In this document: positions 24,337 through 33,312 of the stretch, in pieces
Position numbering within the stretch: position 1 is the first letter of the stretch
Layout: the number at the start of each line of letters is the position of its first letter
Source of the DNA: Bacteroides thetaiotaomicron VPI-5482
Lineage (GTDB): Bacteria > Bacteroidota > Bacteroidia > Bacteroidales > Bacteroidaceae
Reading direction: 5' to 3'
Length of the DNA stretch: 64,000 bases
NCBI RefSeq assembly: GCF_000011065.1
Contig: NC_004663.1
Span: 620,001 to 684,000, forward strand
Program-made: the position numbers and the translations under genes
Notes under the pieces: generated by a model
Databases searched by the model: none
The model's input: the letters and a program-made list of their open reading frames with translations, nothing else
Told to the model about the DNA's origin: nothing

Positions 24337-25232
24337 ATTGAATATTTTTGTTTCTTTTTATCTTCTACTAAATAATTCGGTATTGCCAGACTGTATGTGA
24401 TTGCCAATCCTAAAAGCAATATCCACCATTTGAGTGACGAGGTCCAGTGGTATCCTGTTATCAATAAAGTCCAGATACTGACGAAGGTACATAATTTCAT
24501 CGGAGAAGGTATCAGCTGCTGGGCTATACGGTTGCAGAAATTCCAGTTGCCTTCTAATAAAGACGGCAATAGATAAGAGAGGGTCTTCCGTATGCGCCTG
24601 CGATAGGGATAAACAGGGGCTGAGTCACAATGTACAATCACATCCGGCAGATATTCAATATATATATTCTGTTTGAATAACTTCCGTTCGAGATTTGTTT
24701 TGGCAGTTCTTTGATTCTTCTGTAGCCATTCTAAGTCGAAAGCCATATTGGTTCCGAAAAGACTTGAAGAAAAGCCGATCTGAGTATTCCCCGATCTGAA
24801 AAGACTGTTATTGATTTCTTCGGATAGAGCATGGAAACGTTTCCGTACTCCCTTACGATTATTAATGATCGTGTGTAACTGCATTGCCTGTATTCCGGCA
24901 TCGTAGGCATTATAAATCTTTTCCAGAAAATGGGGTGATAAAGCACTGGCTTTATCAGAAAGAAGGATGACTAATTCGTATCGTTCTTTATCTAATGAAT
25001 CAATTGCTTCCAGCAGATCTTTATATGTGATGAATTCATATGCTTCCTGTTGGTATATTGAAGGAAGGAGGCTTCCGTAAGGAACTAATATGGCACACTG
25101 ATATTGTTTTCTGGCTTTGGGATAATTGGAATGTTTGAAATGTGAGGCAACAGCCAATATGAAAAGGTATAGGAGCAAAAGCCCTATACACAAAAAGAAG
25201 AAATCGTCTGCTATGTAGATAAAGTTGTCCAT
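24318..25232 (-). CDS. Membrane GT2-like glycosyltransferase, divergent
   Basis: A 304-residue protein with one N-terminal membrane helix (about 8-28), a GT-A-like domain (about 45-220) and two or three C-terminal helices (about 245-290). The layout is that of processive or lipid-linked GT2 enzymes. The usual DXD is weak: LLSDKAS occupies the first Asp region, and GTNMAF is near the acceptor region. It may be a low-activity or unusual transferase. It sits 15 nt after the sugar-phosphate transferase gene and overlaps the acyltransferase, so it should act on the same surface or exopolysaccharide. Confidence 0.65.
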   Translation of the reverse strand: MDNFIYIADDFFFLCIGLLLLYLFILAVASHFKHSNYPKARKQYQCAILVPYGSLLPSIYQQEAYEFITYKDLLEAIDSLDKERYELVILLSDKASALSPHFLEKIYNAYDAGIQAMQLHTIINNRKGVRKRFHALSEEINNSLFRSGNTQIGFSSSLFGTNMAFDLEWLQKNQRTAKTNLERKLFKQNIYIEYLPDVIVHCDSAPVYPYRRRIRKTLSYLLPSLLEGNWNFCNRIAQQLIPSPMKLCTFVSIWTLLITGYHWTSSLKWWILLLGLAITYSLAIPNYLVEDKKKQKYSIWRKGH

Positions 25233-25247
25233 TCTGCAGTGAAAGAG

Positions 25248-26408
25248 TTATACGTTCTCTTTTTGAACGAATGCAGTAACTGTTTTCAGAATGATTTTTA
25301 TGTCCAGTCCGAAAGAGAAGTTTTTTGCATATTGGATATCCAGTTGCTTGCGTTCTTCTGCGGAGAGTTTACCCGCTTCACCTCTTTTTTCAACCTGCCA
25401 CAGTCCGGTAAGTCCGGCTGGTCCCATAAAACGGTCGATATGTTCATCGCTGGTCAGTAACTCTGCCTCATAGAGTGGGAGGGGACGATTGCCTACTATA
25501 GACATATCTCCTTTGAGGATATTGATAAGCTGTGGTAATTCATCAATGCTGTATTTACGGATAAAACGTCCTATCTTTGTGATTCTGGGGTCATTCTCCA
25601 GTTTTACGAAAGCATTACTTTTCTCTTTTGATTTCTTGTGAATATAGTCTTCTTCCGAAATTACAAAATCGTCGGATATCAGGAGAATTTCTTCTTCGTC
25701 TGCTTCTTCAGAGACATTGGATTCTTCTCCCCATATATCTTCTTCCTCTTGTTCTTCCTGTTGGTATTGGTTGAGGGCATTGAAATCCTTCAGATGTTTA
25801 TCAGCGTCGGTATACATCGAACGGAATTTGAGAAAATCAAATATCTGATAATTGCTTCCTACACGTTTGGATTTATAGATAATCGGCCCTTTGCTCTCCA
25901 GGCGAATGGCTATAGAAGTTGCTATTAAAAGAGGAGAAAGGAAAAGTAATGCTATTCCGGAAAAGAATATATCGAAGATTCTTTTCCACGAAGGCAAGCG
26001 AAAGGCATTTAAATTCTGTGTTTTGAGTTGCAGCGCTTCTATTTTTTGTTCTTTTCTACGTATGAGAAAAGTTGACAGATCTTTCAGTACTTCACTGTTG
26101 GTTTCATACTTAATCGTGTTATTAACTCCTGCCTTCAAGTATTCTGTAGCTTCTTCCTTAGTAATGGAATCTATAACTAGTACCATATAAAGCCCTGGAT
26201 ACATTTTTCGTATAGAGCGAATATCGGCGATATCTTTTGATAGTTCTACCTGCTCAATAAATAAAGCTGCATCGTATTTTTCTCGTATCTTGTCTAGCAC
26301 TTTAGTTGCCTTATAGCAGTTTGGTGCTGCATAGAATACTCCGGTACTTAATTTCGAAAACAGTTCTATTGTTTTGTTGTGTCTGCCTATGTAAACAAAA
26401 TATTGCAT
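25248..26408 (-). CDS. Sugar-phosphate (bacterial sugar transferase) with N-terminal receiver-like domain
   Basis: A 386-residue initiating glycosyltransferase of the WcaJ/PglC class, which moves a sugar phosphate onto undecaprenyl phosphate. The catalytic domain (about 135-386) has the re-entrant helix, FLKFRSMYTDAD, the DELPQLINILKGDMSIVGNRP block and GLTGLWQVEKRG. The N-terminal ~120 residues resemble a response-regulator receiver (VLVIDS, then IKYE at the Lys position) but lack the phospho-acceptor Asp (DAALFIEQ). An acidic insert (about 218-243, rich in Glu) interrupts the catalytic domain. It follows a true receiver protein by 12 nt, so the fused domain may pair with it. Confidence 0.85.
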   Translation of the reverse strand: MQYFVYIGRHNKTIELFSKLSTGVFYAAPNCYKATKVLDKIREKYDAALFIEQVELSKDIADIRSIRKMYPGLYMVLVIDSITKEEATEYLKAGVNNTIKYETNSEVLKDLSTFLIRRKEQKIEALQLKTQNLNAFRLPSWKRIFDIFFSGIALLFLSPLLIATSIAIRLESKGPIIYKSKRVGSNYQIFDFLKFRSMYTDADKHLKDFNALNQYQQEEQEEEDIWGEESNVSEEADEEEILLISDDFVISEEDYIHKKSKEKSNAFVKLENDPRITKIGRFIRKYSIDELPQLINILKGDMSIVGNRPLPLYEAELLTSDEHIDRFMGPAGLTGLWQVEKRGEAGKLSAEERKQLDIQYAKNFSFGLDIKIILKTVTAFVQKENV

Positions 26409-26420
26409 TTAAAGGCTGTA

Positions 26421-26786
26421 TTAGTCGATAATCTTTTTGATTCGGATTTTTAGTTCCAAAGGATTGAATGGCTTCAGAATATAGTCTTCTGCTCCTTCTT
26501 CCAGTAATTTGATCCTTTCCGTGGTACTTTCTTCGCTGGACAGCATAACGATGGGAATTGACTTGAATAACTCATTGGCTTTCATGTATCTGAGGAATTC
26601 ATCTCCTCTCATTAGCGGCATACGGATATCGGAAATAATGAGATCGGGTACATTACCTTCATTAAGCCAATCTATTGCTTTAATAGGATTTTCCAAATAC
26701 ATAACATCGTAATCCTTACCTAGATATATACTTGCAACTTTTCCAATAGTCGCTTTATCGTCAACTAATAGTATCTTTTTTTTCAT
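26421..26786 (-). CDS. Single-domain response regulator (CheY-like)
   Basis: A 121-residue stand-alone receiver. It has acidic residues in ILLVDDK (8-10), the phospho-acceptor Asp in LIISDIRMP (about residue 53), the switch Ser in VMLSSEE and Lys in ILKPFNP. It has no output domain. It is the first gene of the operon with the sugar transferase, glycosyltransferase and acyltransferase, and is likely to control glycan synthesis by protein contact. A candidate -7 box TATATTTG lies at 26877-26870. No histidine kinase is adjacent. Confidence 0.88.
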   Translation of the reverse strand: MKKKILLVDDKATIGKVASIYLGKDYDVMYLENPIKAIDWLNEGNVPDLIISDIRMPLMRGDEFLRYMKANELFKSIPIVMLSSEESTTERIKLLEEGAEDYILKPFNPLELKIRIKKIID

Positions 26787-26975
26787 ACAAATAGAACCTT
26801 TCTATCGCTTGCTTTGCTACTTGATTTATATAGATTAAATTGAATCTCTTGTCTTTGTTTCACTTCGTGCAAATATATATATAATTTTAGAATAAATTTC
26901 CAATTAGCAGAAGTAAAATTCATGGAGATTATTATTTTTATTTATTAATAGAATATATCTGATACATTTAGTGAG

Positions 26976-27016
26976 GAAAAAAACACGGATTTCATTTTTT
27001 TTATGAAATCCGTGTT
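26976..27016 (-). terminator. Terminator of the LruC lipoprotein gene
   Basis: Perfect 14-bp stem (26982-26995 with 27003-27016, AACACGGATTTCAT and its complement). On the minus strand it runs into a T-rich tail ending near 26976. Confidence 0.85.
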
Positions 27017-27027
27017 GATAAGGGAGA

Positions 27028-29490
27028 TTAGTTTTTATTTGTTTGGAATACCTTGTTTACATCAAAATCATTCCACCATTTTTCATTTTCTGTACCACCG
27101 CTCGTTACCCAGTCGCTGAATTGTGAATAAGCAGTTTTGATATTTACATACTCTAAAGGCCATTTGAAATTGGAAGGAACCATGATACCCCATGCCAGAT
27201 TCTCTTTACTGATATAATATTTTTTGCTGCCATGATGACTGTTATCGTTGTTTCCGCCAAACAGATCGGTGTTTGCGAGTTTGGTTGGTTGATAGCCTGC
27301 AACATGTATTTCCTTACGTGGGTTTCTGTTGCCGTCTACGATGATAAAGACATTCAAATTGTTGACATTAAAAGCATCTGCTGATATTGTCGGATTATTG
27401 AAGGTAATGGAGAAACTGATATTCTTAGGTTTGGTATTGCCTGCATAGTCTGAGACAGTATTAATCTGCTCATACCGATCTCTTCCCAATACTTTATGAG
27501 CATCATCAAACAGAGGAATCACAGCATAATCCTGACCACTTTCGATATTGTTATTATTTAGATTGAAATTCTTGGCAAGAGTATTGTCACTGAATTCAAC
27601 TGACTGTGTAATGGCATTGGCGGGTACATTGTCCAGCATAATAGCTGCTCCGATGCTTTTGGTTGCTCCGGCTGCGGATAAGTCAATACTTAACTCGAAT
27701 TTTGTTACTTTATTCTCTTTATTAGTATATATTTTCCTTTTCTGAATGGTCAGAACGATATCATTCATATCATAATCTCCATATAGTGGCCATTGGTCTT
27801 CGAAGAGGTAAGTATAATCTTTGTTGTCTTCCACTTCAATAGGGAATTCAGGATCTTCCGGGTCAGGGGTAGGGTCAGGTATTTCTGAAAGTTCACCACA
27901 TGAAGTAATGATTGTTTTGGAACCATTCGGGATATATAATTCTACTGAATTTTCCATAATGTAATTAGGGTTATTGGCAGGTACCCCTTTGGCGAATTCC
28001 CCTTCCGGGCATTCAATATCCAAATTACCATTGAACTTAGTTGTCCAACCAGTAGATATGCTTTTTGTGGATTTTATTAATGAACGAGTTCCGGCAGCTT
28101 TAAAAGTGACATTAGGAATATCCATTATCTCTGCTTTTATCATAGAACCATTATTCAGTTCAAAAGTGCTTCCGCTATTACCGCATTTAAAAGATGGAAT
28201 AGCTATAAAAGTACCATTTTCTACGCCACCAGCCAATATACCTTTATTCATTATGATAGTTCCGCTTGTTCCTCCGAATTCGAAAGAATTTTGGGCATAA
28301 AGACTGCAATTATTAGTAAAAGTAGGGTTACCGCCATTATCATTACTTATTTTTTGAGCATTAACAGTTCCATCATTTACACCAATCCCACCTATAATGA
28401 AAGTTGGAGTATTAATTGTTGCTTCAGTTCCATTATAAAAATAGCATGTTGCATCTTGAGAATTAAACTTTAATGCACCTTCTTGAATAGTCAATTCTCC
28501 AAAGTTATAAATAGCTCCTTTGGTAAATACGGACTGTTCCCAAGAAGCAACAGATTTTCCTGTAACATTAATTGTGGCTTTAGGAGCATTGTATAAAATA
28601 GACGTCGTATTCAAGTCCTTCATACTATTGACACTAATTGTTCCAAAATTTTTCAGTAATACTCCTATGGCAGCAAGATTGATGTTATTGCCAATAAGAC
28701 TTCCGCCTGATTGAATCGTTAATATTGAGTTGTCAGCAATAAGAAAACTCGTGAATGAATCGGTGTTGATTTTTCCACCCTTCAAAATAATAATATCTGC
28801 ACTTTGTATTTGGTTTTGCGAGGGTGTCCATTCACCTTCTACAAATATGGTAAATCTTCCGCCATTCAAATATCCACTGGTATGGTTGATTTCACCATTA
28901 AATTTGTTTTTTATGATATAGCTTTTGCCTGCTTCCAAATGATGATTTGATTGATTCCAATTAGTATTACCTGTAAGTTCAATAGCTCCTGTGGTATCAT
29001 AAGTTTCTTCGGGATATTTTTCTGGAATATTATAGCTTCCGATGGTCGCTTTTGCAACTCTTGTAGTCCTTGAACCTACAAATTCTTTATTTTTAGATAC
29101 ATCCCATGTACTAATAGACACTCTGCTTCTAGAGTCTGTCTTACGAATATATAGGTAATTAGTTCCTTCTGTATAATTTATTTCTTGTGAAAAAGCTTGA
29201 CCTTTCTTGGCAACTCCTTTGGCAAGTATATGGTAATCAGACGTTGAAAATGGATTTGCGTCCAATATTTCTATTTGGTTGTAAAGTTCATCATCAATTT
29301 CTATGTTTAGAATACTAGTTGTAGTCATATTCCAGTCAAATCCATCCGGTGCAGCAAAACCGTCTCCCATTGGATTGGCTGTCTGATAAGACGGATCATA
29401 TAGATCCTTCTCGGAATCTACGCAACTGGATAACATGCTTACTATTGCTATCGCAATAATAGATGTAAGCAGAATTGTTTTTTTCATCAT
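27028..29490 (-). CDS. LruC-domain surface lipoprotein
   Basis: An 820-residue lipoprotein with lipobox LSSC (about 19-22). The large N-terminal region (about 150-545) is rich in Asn, Gly and short beta strands and looks like a beta-helix. A Pro/Asp-rich linker (EIPDPTPDPEDPEFP) comes next. The C-terminal LruC-type domain carries the signature LFEDQWPLYGDYDMNDIVL (about 568-586), with acidic residues likely to bind calcium. The family is common in Bacteroidetes, and its function is mostly unknown; leptospiral LruC is a surface lipoprotein. It has its own -7 box (TATCTTTG, 29532-29525) and its own terminator, so it is a monocistron upstream of the glycan operon. A cell-surface or matrix role is inferred. 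Confidence 0.8.
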   Translation of the reverse strand: MMKKTILLTSIIAIAIVSMLSSCVDSEKDLYDPSYQTANPMGDGFAAPDGFDWNMTTTSILNIEIDDELYNQIEILDANPFSTSDYHILAKGVAKKGQAFSQEINYTEGTNYLYIRKTDSRSRVSISTWDVSKNKEFVGSRTTRVAKATIGSYNIPEKYPEETYDTTGAIELTGNTNWNQSNHHLEAGKSYIIKNKFNGEINHTSGYLNGGRFTIFVEGEWTPSQNQIQSADIIILKGGKINTDSFTSFLIADNSILTIQSGGSLIGNNINLAAIGVLLKNFGTISVNSMKDLNTTSILYNAPKATINVTGKSVASWEQSVFTKGAIYNFGELTIQEGALKFNSQDATCYFYNGTEATINTPTFIIGGIGVNDGTVNAQKISNDNGGNPTFTNNCSLYAQNSFEFGGTSGTIIMNKGILAGGVENGTFIAIPSFKCGNSGSTFELNNGSMIKAEIMDIPNVTFKAAGTRSLIKSTKSISTGWTTKFNGNLDIECPEGEFAKGVPANNPNYIMENSVELYIPNGSKTIITSCGELSEIPDPTPDPEDPEFPIEVEDNKDYTYLFEDQWPLYGDYDMNDIVLTIQKRKIYTNKENKVTKFELSIDLSAAGATKSIGAAIMLDNVPANAITQSVEFSDNTLAKNFNLNNNNIESGQDYAVIPLFDDAHKVLGRDRYEQINTVSDYAGNTKPKNISFSITFNNPTISADAFNVNNLNVFIIVDGNRNPRKEIHVAGYQPTKLANTDLFGGNNDNSHHGSKKYYISKENLAWGIMVPSNFKWPLEYVNIKTAYSQFSDWVTSGGTENEKWWNDFDVNKVFQTNKN

Positions 29491-29634
29491 AATGTCTATT
29501 GTTTGATTGTTTTTTTGTTTGCTGCAAAGATAGTTGTATATTTTGGATTAAAGATGTATTTATTGATATTTCTTGTGTAAAAAGCAACGATAATTCCGTT
29601 TTGGTTCGCTTTATATGAAAAACGAAAGAAAAAC

Positions 29635-29682
29635 CTCCTGATTTTTTCTTTTGCAGAAATATTATAGAATGAAAATCAGGAG
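29635..29682 (-). terminator. Terminator of asparaginase gene
   Basis: Arms CTCCTGATTTT (29635-29645) and AAAATCAGGAG (29672-29682) are fully complementary. The minus-strand tail after the hairpin is GTTTTTCTTTC. Confidence 0.7.
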
Positions 29683-29702
29683 ATTACTATAGAGATTTTT
29701 TT

Positions 29703-30743
29703 TTAGGGTTTGGTAATTTCCCCTATTAAACAAGAGTTCATTTTGTATCGGATGTCTTTATTAGATAGTCCGTGTCCCAGCAAAAACATCAGTTTAGTTA
29801 CAGCACATTCGGGAGTACTGTCATATCCACTGATAACACCTGCTTCGAGTAGATGCATTCCGGTCTCGTAACGTCCCATTTCTACTGCTCCGGAAGCACA
29901 TTGTGTGATGTTAACAATGATAATTCCACGATCAGTAGCCTCTTTTAATTCCCGGATGAACCATTCTTTTTGCGGTGCATTTCCTGATCCGAATGTTTTC
30001 ATGACGACCGCTTTCAATCCGGGGACATGGAGTAGTGAATGAATGATCTCCTCCTGGATGCCGGGGAAAAGAGTTAATATTACCACATTCGTATCAAACA
30101 GATAGTGTGGCTTTAGTGGTTTGTCCGGGTCCGGTTTGCGAATAAGGTTGGGCTCGTATTTAATATGGATGCCTACGCGTGCCAATGGCGGGTAATTGAA
30201 AGACCGGAAGGCATTAAAGTTCTCAGCATTGATTTTTGTGGTACGATTACCCCGCATCAAGTGATTTTCAAAGAAAATACATACTTCGGGGACAATAGCT
30301 GTACCGTCCGGATTCTTGGCAGCAGCAATCTCGATTGCAGTGATCAGATTTTCTTTTCCGTCCGTACGCAGCGTTCCGATTGGCAATTGAGAACCGGTCA
30401 GAATAACAGGCTTACTCAGATTTTCGAGCATAAAACTTAGGGCAGAAGCCGTATAGGCCATTGTATCCGTTCCATGCAAAATTACAAAGCCATCGAAATA
30501 GTCGTAATTATAGTTGATGATCTTTACAAGTTTTGCCCAGTAAGCTGGTTCCATATCCGAGGAGTCGAGAGGAGGATCGAATTGATAGGAGGAAATGCGA
30601 TAGTTGAATCTTTTCAGCTCAGGAACGTGCTTGAGCAAATGGTCGAAATTAAAGTTTTCTAAGGCACCTGTCTCCGGATTTTCTATCATTCCGATAGTTC
30701 CACCCGTGTAAATTAACAAAACGGAAGGGGTCTCTACTCTCAT
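29703..30743 (-). CDS. ansA: L-asparaginase, type I (cytoplasmic)
   Basis: A 346-residue enzyme hydrolysing L-asparagine to aspartate and ammonia. The first catalytic Thr is in IYTGGTIGM (about residues 11-19), and the second is in HGTDTMAYT (about 89-97). A glycine-rich segment AVVMKTFGSGNAP and the C-terminal cooperative-site region follow. It has no signal peptide, consistent with the type I enzyme. It lies between the LruC gene and the trp operon with its own -7 box (TATCTTTG, 30779-30772). It links to the nitrogen genes further right only by theme. Confidence 0.93.
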   Translation of the reverse strand: MRVETPSVLLIYTGGTIGMIENPETGALENFNFDHLLKHVPELKRFNYRISSYQFDPPLDSSDMEPAYWAKLVKIINYNYDYFDGFVILHGTDTMAYTASALSFMLENLSKPVILTGSQLPIGTLRTDGKENLITAIEIAAAKNPDGTAIVPEVCIFFENHLMRGNRTTKINAENFNAFRSFNYPPLARVGIHIKYEPNLIRKPDPDKPLKPHYLFDTNVVILTLFPGIQEEIIHSLLHVPGLKAVVMKTFGSGNAPQKEWFIRELKEATDRGIIIVNITQCASGAVEMGRYETGMHLLEAGVISGYDSTPECAVTKLMFLLGHGLSNKDIRYKMNSCLIGEITKP

Positions 30744-31008
30744 AATTGATGAATTTCTGTTAAAACGCTGACAAAGATATAGATTAATTGCGAATTATGA
30801 ATAGTAAATGATGAATTTGTTCGTAGTTTGCAGTGAAATGTTATAAATCTGAATATTTATGCGTAATTATACGATGGATTAAAAGAAAAAATCAAGTGAG
30901 TTGTAAAAATAGTCAAGTAGCTAAAATTGTTTGGAAAGAATGGTTATGCAAAGCAAAACGATACTGCCCGGCTATTTTAGCTACCATTTGTCTGACTATT
31001 TCTTATGT

Positions 31009-31779
31009 CTATTTAAGCGCATCTTTCAGTTTTAGAATGGCTTTTTCCGGATCTTTTTCTTCTTCAAGCAGAGTGACAAAGCGGCTACCGATGATAGCTC
31101 CGGAAGCATGTTCGCAAGCTGCTTGAAAAGTAGCTTTGTTGGAGATACCGAAACCAACCATTAGCGGGTTGCGCAGATTCATATCTTCGATCTTTTTGAA
31201 ATAGGCACGTTTCTGTTCATTAAAGTCTTGTTGTGCGCCTGTAGTTGCTGCGGATGAAACCATATAGATGAATCCGTCTGTATGTGCATCGATCTCACGT
31301 ACCCGCTCTTCGCTGGTCTCCGGGGTGATGAGCATGATTACTTTGATTCCATAACGTTCGGCAATGATACGGTAGTGATCCTGATAATCTCTGAAAGGCA
31401 AGTCGGGGATGATAACGCCGTCTATTCCGCATTCCACGCATTTGCGGCAGAAGTTTTCAAATCCGAACTGCATAATAGGGTTTAAGTATCCCATAAATAC
31501 CAATGGAATACTTACTTCCTGGCGAATGTTTCGTAATTGTTCGAAAAGGATTTTCAATGACATTCCGTTGCGTAATGCCTGAGTGGCGGCATTCTGGATA
31601 ACGATGCCGTCTGCCATAGGGTCACTGAATGGAATACCGACTTCAATCATGCTGACGCCATGTTTTTCGAGAGTACGGATGACATTGACTGTTCCATCAA
31701 GGGTAGGATTACCTGCACAAAAATAAATAGAAAGGATGTCTTTCTTGTTGCTATTAAAGAGTTGATTAATTCTGTTCAT
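31009..31779 (-). CDS. trpA: Tryptophan synthase alpha chain
   Basis: A 256-residue TIM-barrel lyase that cleaves indole-3-glycerol phosphate to indole and glyceraldehyde 3-phosphate inside the alpha2-beta2 complex. Catalytic Glu is in SMIEVGIPFSDPMADG (about 40-55) and Asp in GVIIPDLPF (about 122-130). It is the last gene of trpBEGDCFA, 18 nt after trpF. Separation of trpA from trpB by the whole operon is usual for Bacteroides. Confidence 0.95.
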   Translation of the reverse strand: MNRINQLFNSNKKDILSIYFCAGNPTLDGTVNVIRTLEKHGVSMIEVGIPFSDPMADGIVIQNAATQALRNGMSLKILFEQLRNIRQEVSIPLVFMGYLNPIMQFGFENFCRKCVECGIDGVIIPDLPFRDYQDHYRIIAERYGIKVIMLITPETSEERVREIDAHTDGFIYMVSSAATTGAQQDFNEQKRAYFKKIEDMNLRNPLMVGFGISNKATFQAACEHASGAIIGSRFVTLLEEEKDPEKAILKLKDALK

Positions 31780-31797
31780 GATTTTGAGAATTTAATT

Positions 31798-32421
31798 TTA
31801 TGACTTTAGTTCATTTAGAAATATCCGGATTCGTTCCGGATCTTTTTCCCCGGGCTTCAGTTCGAAACGACTGTTCAGGTCGTAGCCTGCCAGACGGGGA
31901 TGGTCGAATGCTTTCAATGCATTGGCACTGTGTGAGTTGATGCCGCCACTCAATAAGAATGGAACTTGTCCGTTGTAGGTATGCAGAATGTTCCAGTCGA
32001 ATTGGTTTCCTGAGCCACCATACTGCTCACATTTCGTATCAAACAGGAAAAGATTGCAAGTTTTTTCATACTCGCTTACGTGATTCAAATCTTTCGGACG
32101 AGCTACAGAAAAAGCTTTGATGATTTTCAGGCCGGAGGTGCGCAATGACTGACAGTATTCCGGTGATTCTTTGCCGTGGAGCTGGATATATTCCAGTCCA
32201 AAACGGTCGGCGTACATCGTGATTACATCTTTGTCTTCATTTACAAAAACTCCGACACGGCGGGCATGAACAGGTAGGTAAGCGGGAAGTTCGTAGATAT
32301 AACGGGGAGATTTGGGATAGAAGATAAATCCCATCATATCCACTCTTTGTAGTGACTCCACATCCCGTATATTTTGGGCTTCACGCATACCGCATACTTT
32401 GATGATTTTTCCGTTGATCAT
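31798..32421 (-). CDS. trpF: Phosphoribosylanthranilate isomerase
   Basis: A 207-residue (beta/alpha)8 isomerase converting phosphoribosylanthranilate to CdRP. Catalytic Cys is in IKVCGMRE (about 7-14) and Asp in LFLFDTKCEQYGGSGNQFDW (about 123-142). It is encoded separately from trpC, unlike the enterobacterial fusion. It starts 30 nt after trpC. Confidence 0.95.
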   Translation of the reverse strand: MINGKIIKVCGMREAQNIRDVESLQRVDMMGFIFYPKSPRYIYELPAYLPVHARRVGVFVNEDKDVITMYADRFGLEYIQLHGKESPEYCQSLRTSGLKIIKAFSVARPKDLNHVSEYEKTCNLFLFDTKCEQYGGSGNQFDWNILHTYNGQVPFLLSGGINSHSANALKAFDHPRLAGYDLNSRFELKPGEKDPERIRIFLNELKS

Positions 32422-32451
32422 AGGGCTGTCCGTTTTTGGAAGTTCATATAT

Positions 32452-33234
32452 TTATTGGATGGCTTTCAGAAAGTTCTGCAGAGTTTCTCCCGGTTGCGGA
32501 GTTTTCATAAATGTCTCTCCGATGAGGAATCCCCGGAATCCGGCGGTCCGAAGACGTTTTACCACTTCCGGATCGGAAATGCCACTCTCTGATACTAATA
32601 CCGCATCTTGTGGAAGTTGTCCTGCCAGTCGGAAAGAGTTTTCTACATCTGTGAAGAAAGTACCCAGATTGCGATTATTAATCCCAATCATATCAATTTT
32701 GCTATTAATATAAGGTAACTCTTCCGCACTATGGATTTCAAGTAATACTTCCAGTCCCAGTTCATGCGCCTGCTCTGCCAGTTCCTGACATTTTTCCTGT
32801 TTCAGTGCGGCGGCGATAAGAAGTACGGCATCCGCACCGACAATTTTTGCCTGATATAACTGATACTCATCAATGATAAAGTCTTTTCTTATAATGGGCA
32901 CATCGACCAAAGGACGTGCTGTACGAATATCTTTCAGACTTCCTCCAAAAAACTTCTCATCAGTGAGAATAGAGAGGGCGGAAGCACCTGCCGCAAGGTA
33001 TGACGGAACAATTTCTTCGGGACGTGCCTCCTGTTTGATCCACCCTTTGGATGGCGAGCGACGCTTAAATTCGGCTATAATACCGGAATCGGAAGAAGCC
33101 AATGCCCGTTTCATAGAACGGGAAGCCGGAACTTCATTGATACCTTCCTGCAACTGTTCGATGGAAATAGCCTGCTTTTGCAAATCGACTTCAAACCGTT
33201 TGTTAGCTATAATTTCGGATAATATATCTTTCAT
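32452..33234 (-). CDS. trpC: Indole-3-glycerol phosphate synthase
   Basis: A 260-residue enzyme closing the indole ring. I chose ATG 33234 (MKDILSEIIANKR), because the in-frame extension upstream is coded by the repeat-rich gap and does not match the family. It contains AEFKRRSPSKGWI (substrate-binding Lys, about 53-65), ILTDEKFFGGS, PIIRKDFIIDEYQ (catalytic Lys), IGINNRNL and VSESGI (catalytic Glu/Ser region). The 78-bp gap to trpD contains a Bacteroides-type short repeat (33289-33325). Confidence 0.95.
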   Translation of the reverse strand: MKDILSEIIANKRFEVDLQKQAISIEQLQEGINEVPASRSMKRALASSDSGIIAEFKRRSPSKGWIKQEARPEEIVPSYLAAGASALSILTDEKFFGGSLKDIRTARPLVDVPIIRKDFIIDEYQLYQAKIVGADAVLLIAAALKQEKCQELAEQAHELGLEVLLEIHSAEELPYINSKIDMIGINNRNLGTFFTDVENSFRLAGQLPQDAVLVSESGISDPEVVKRLRTAGFRGFLIGETFMKTPQPGETLQNFLKAIQ

Positions 33235-33312
33235 TAATCTTAAATTTAGAATCAAGGCAAAGGATATCGCATATTCATCCTTTACCACTTATCATTTATA
33301 ACTTATTACCTA

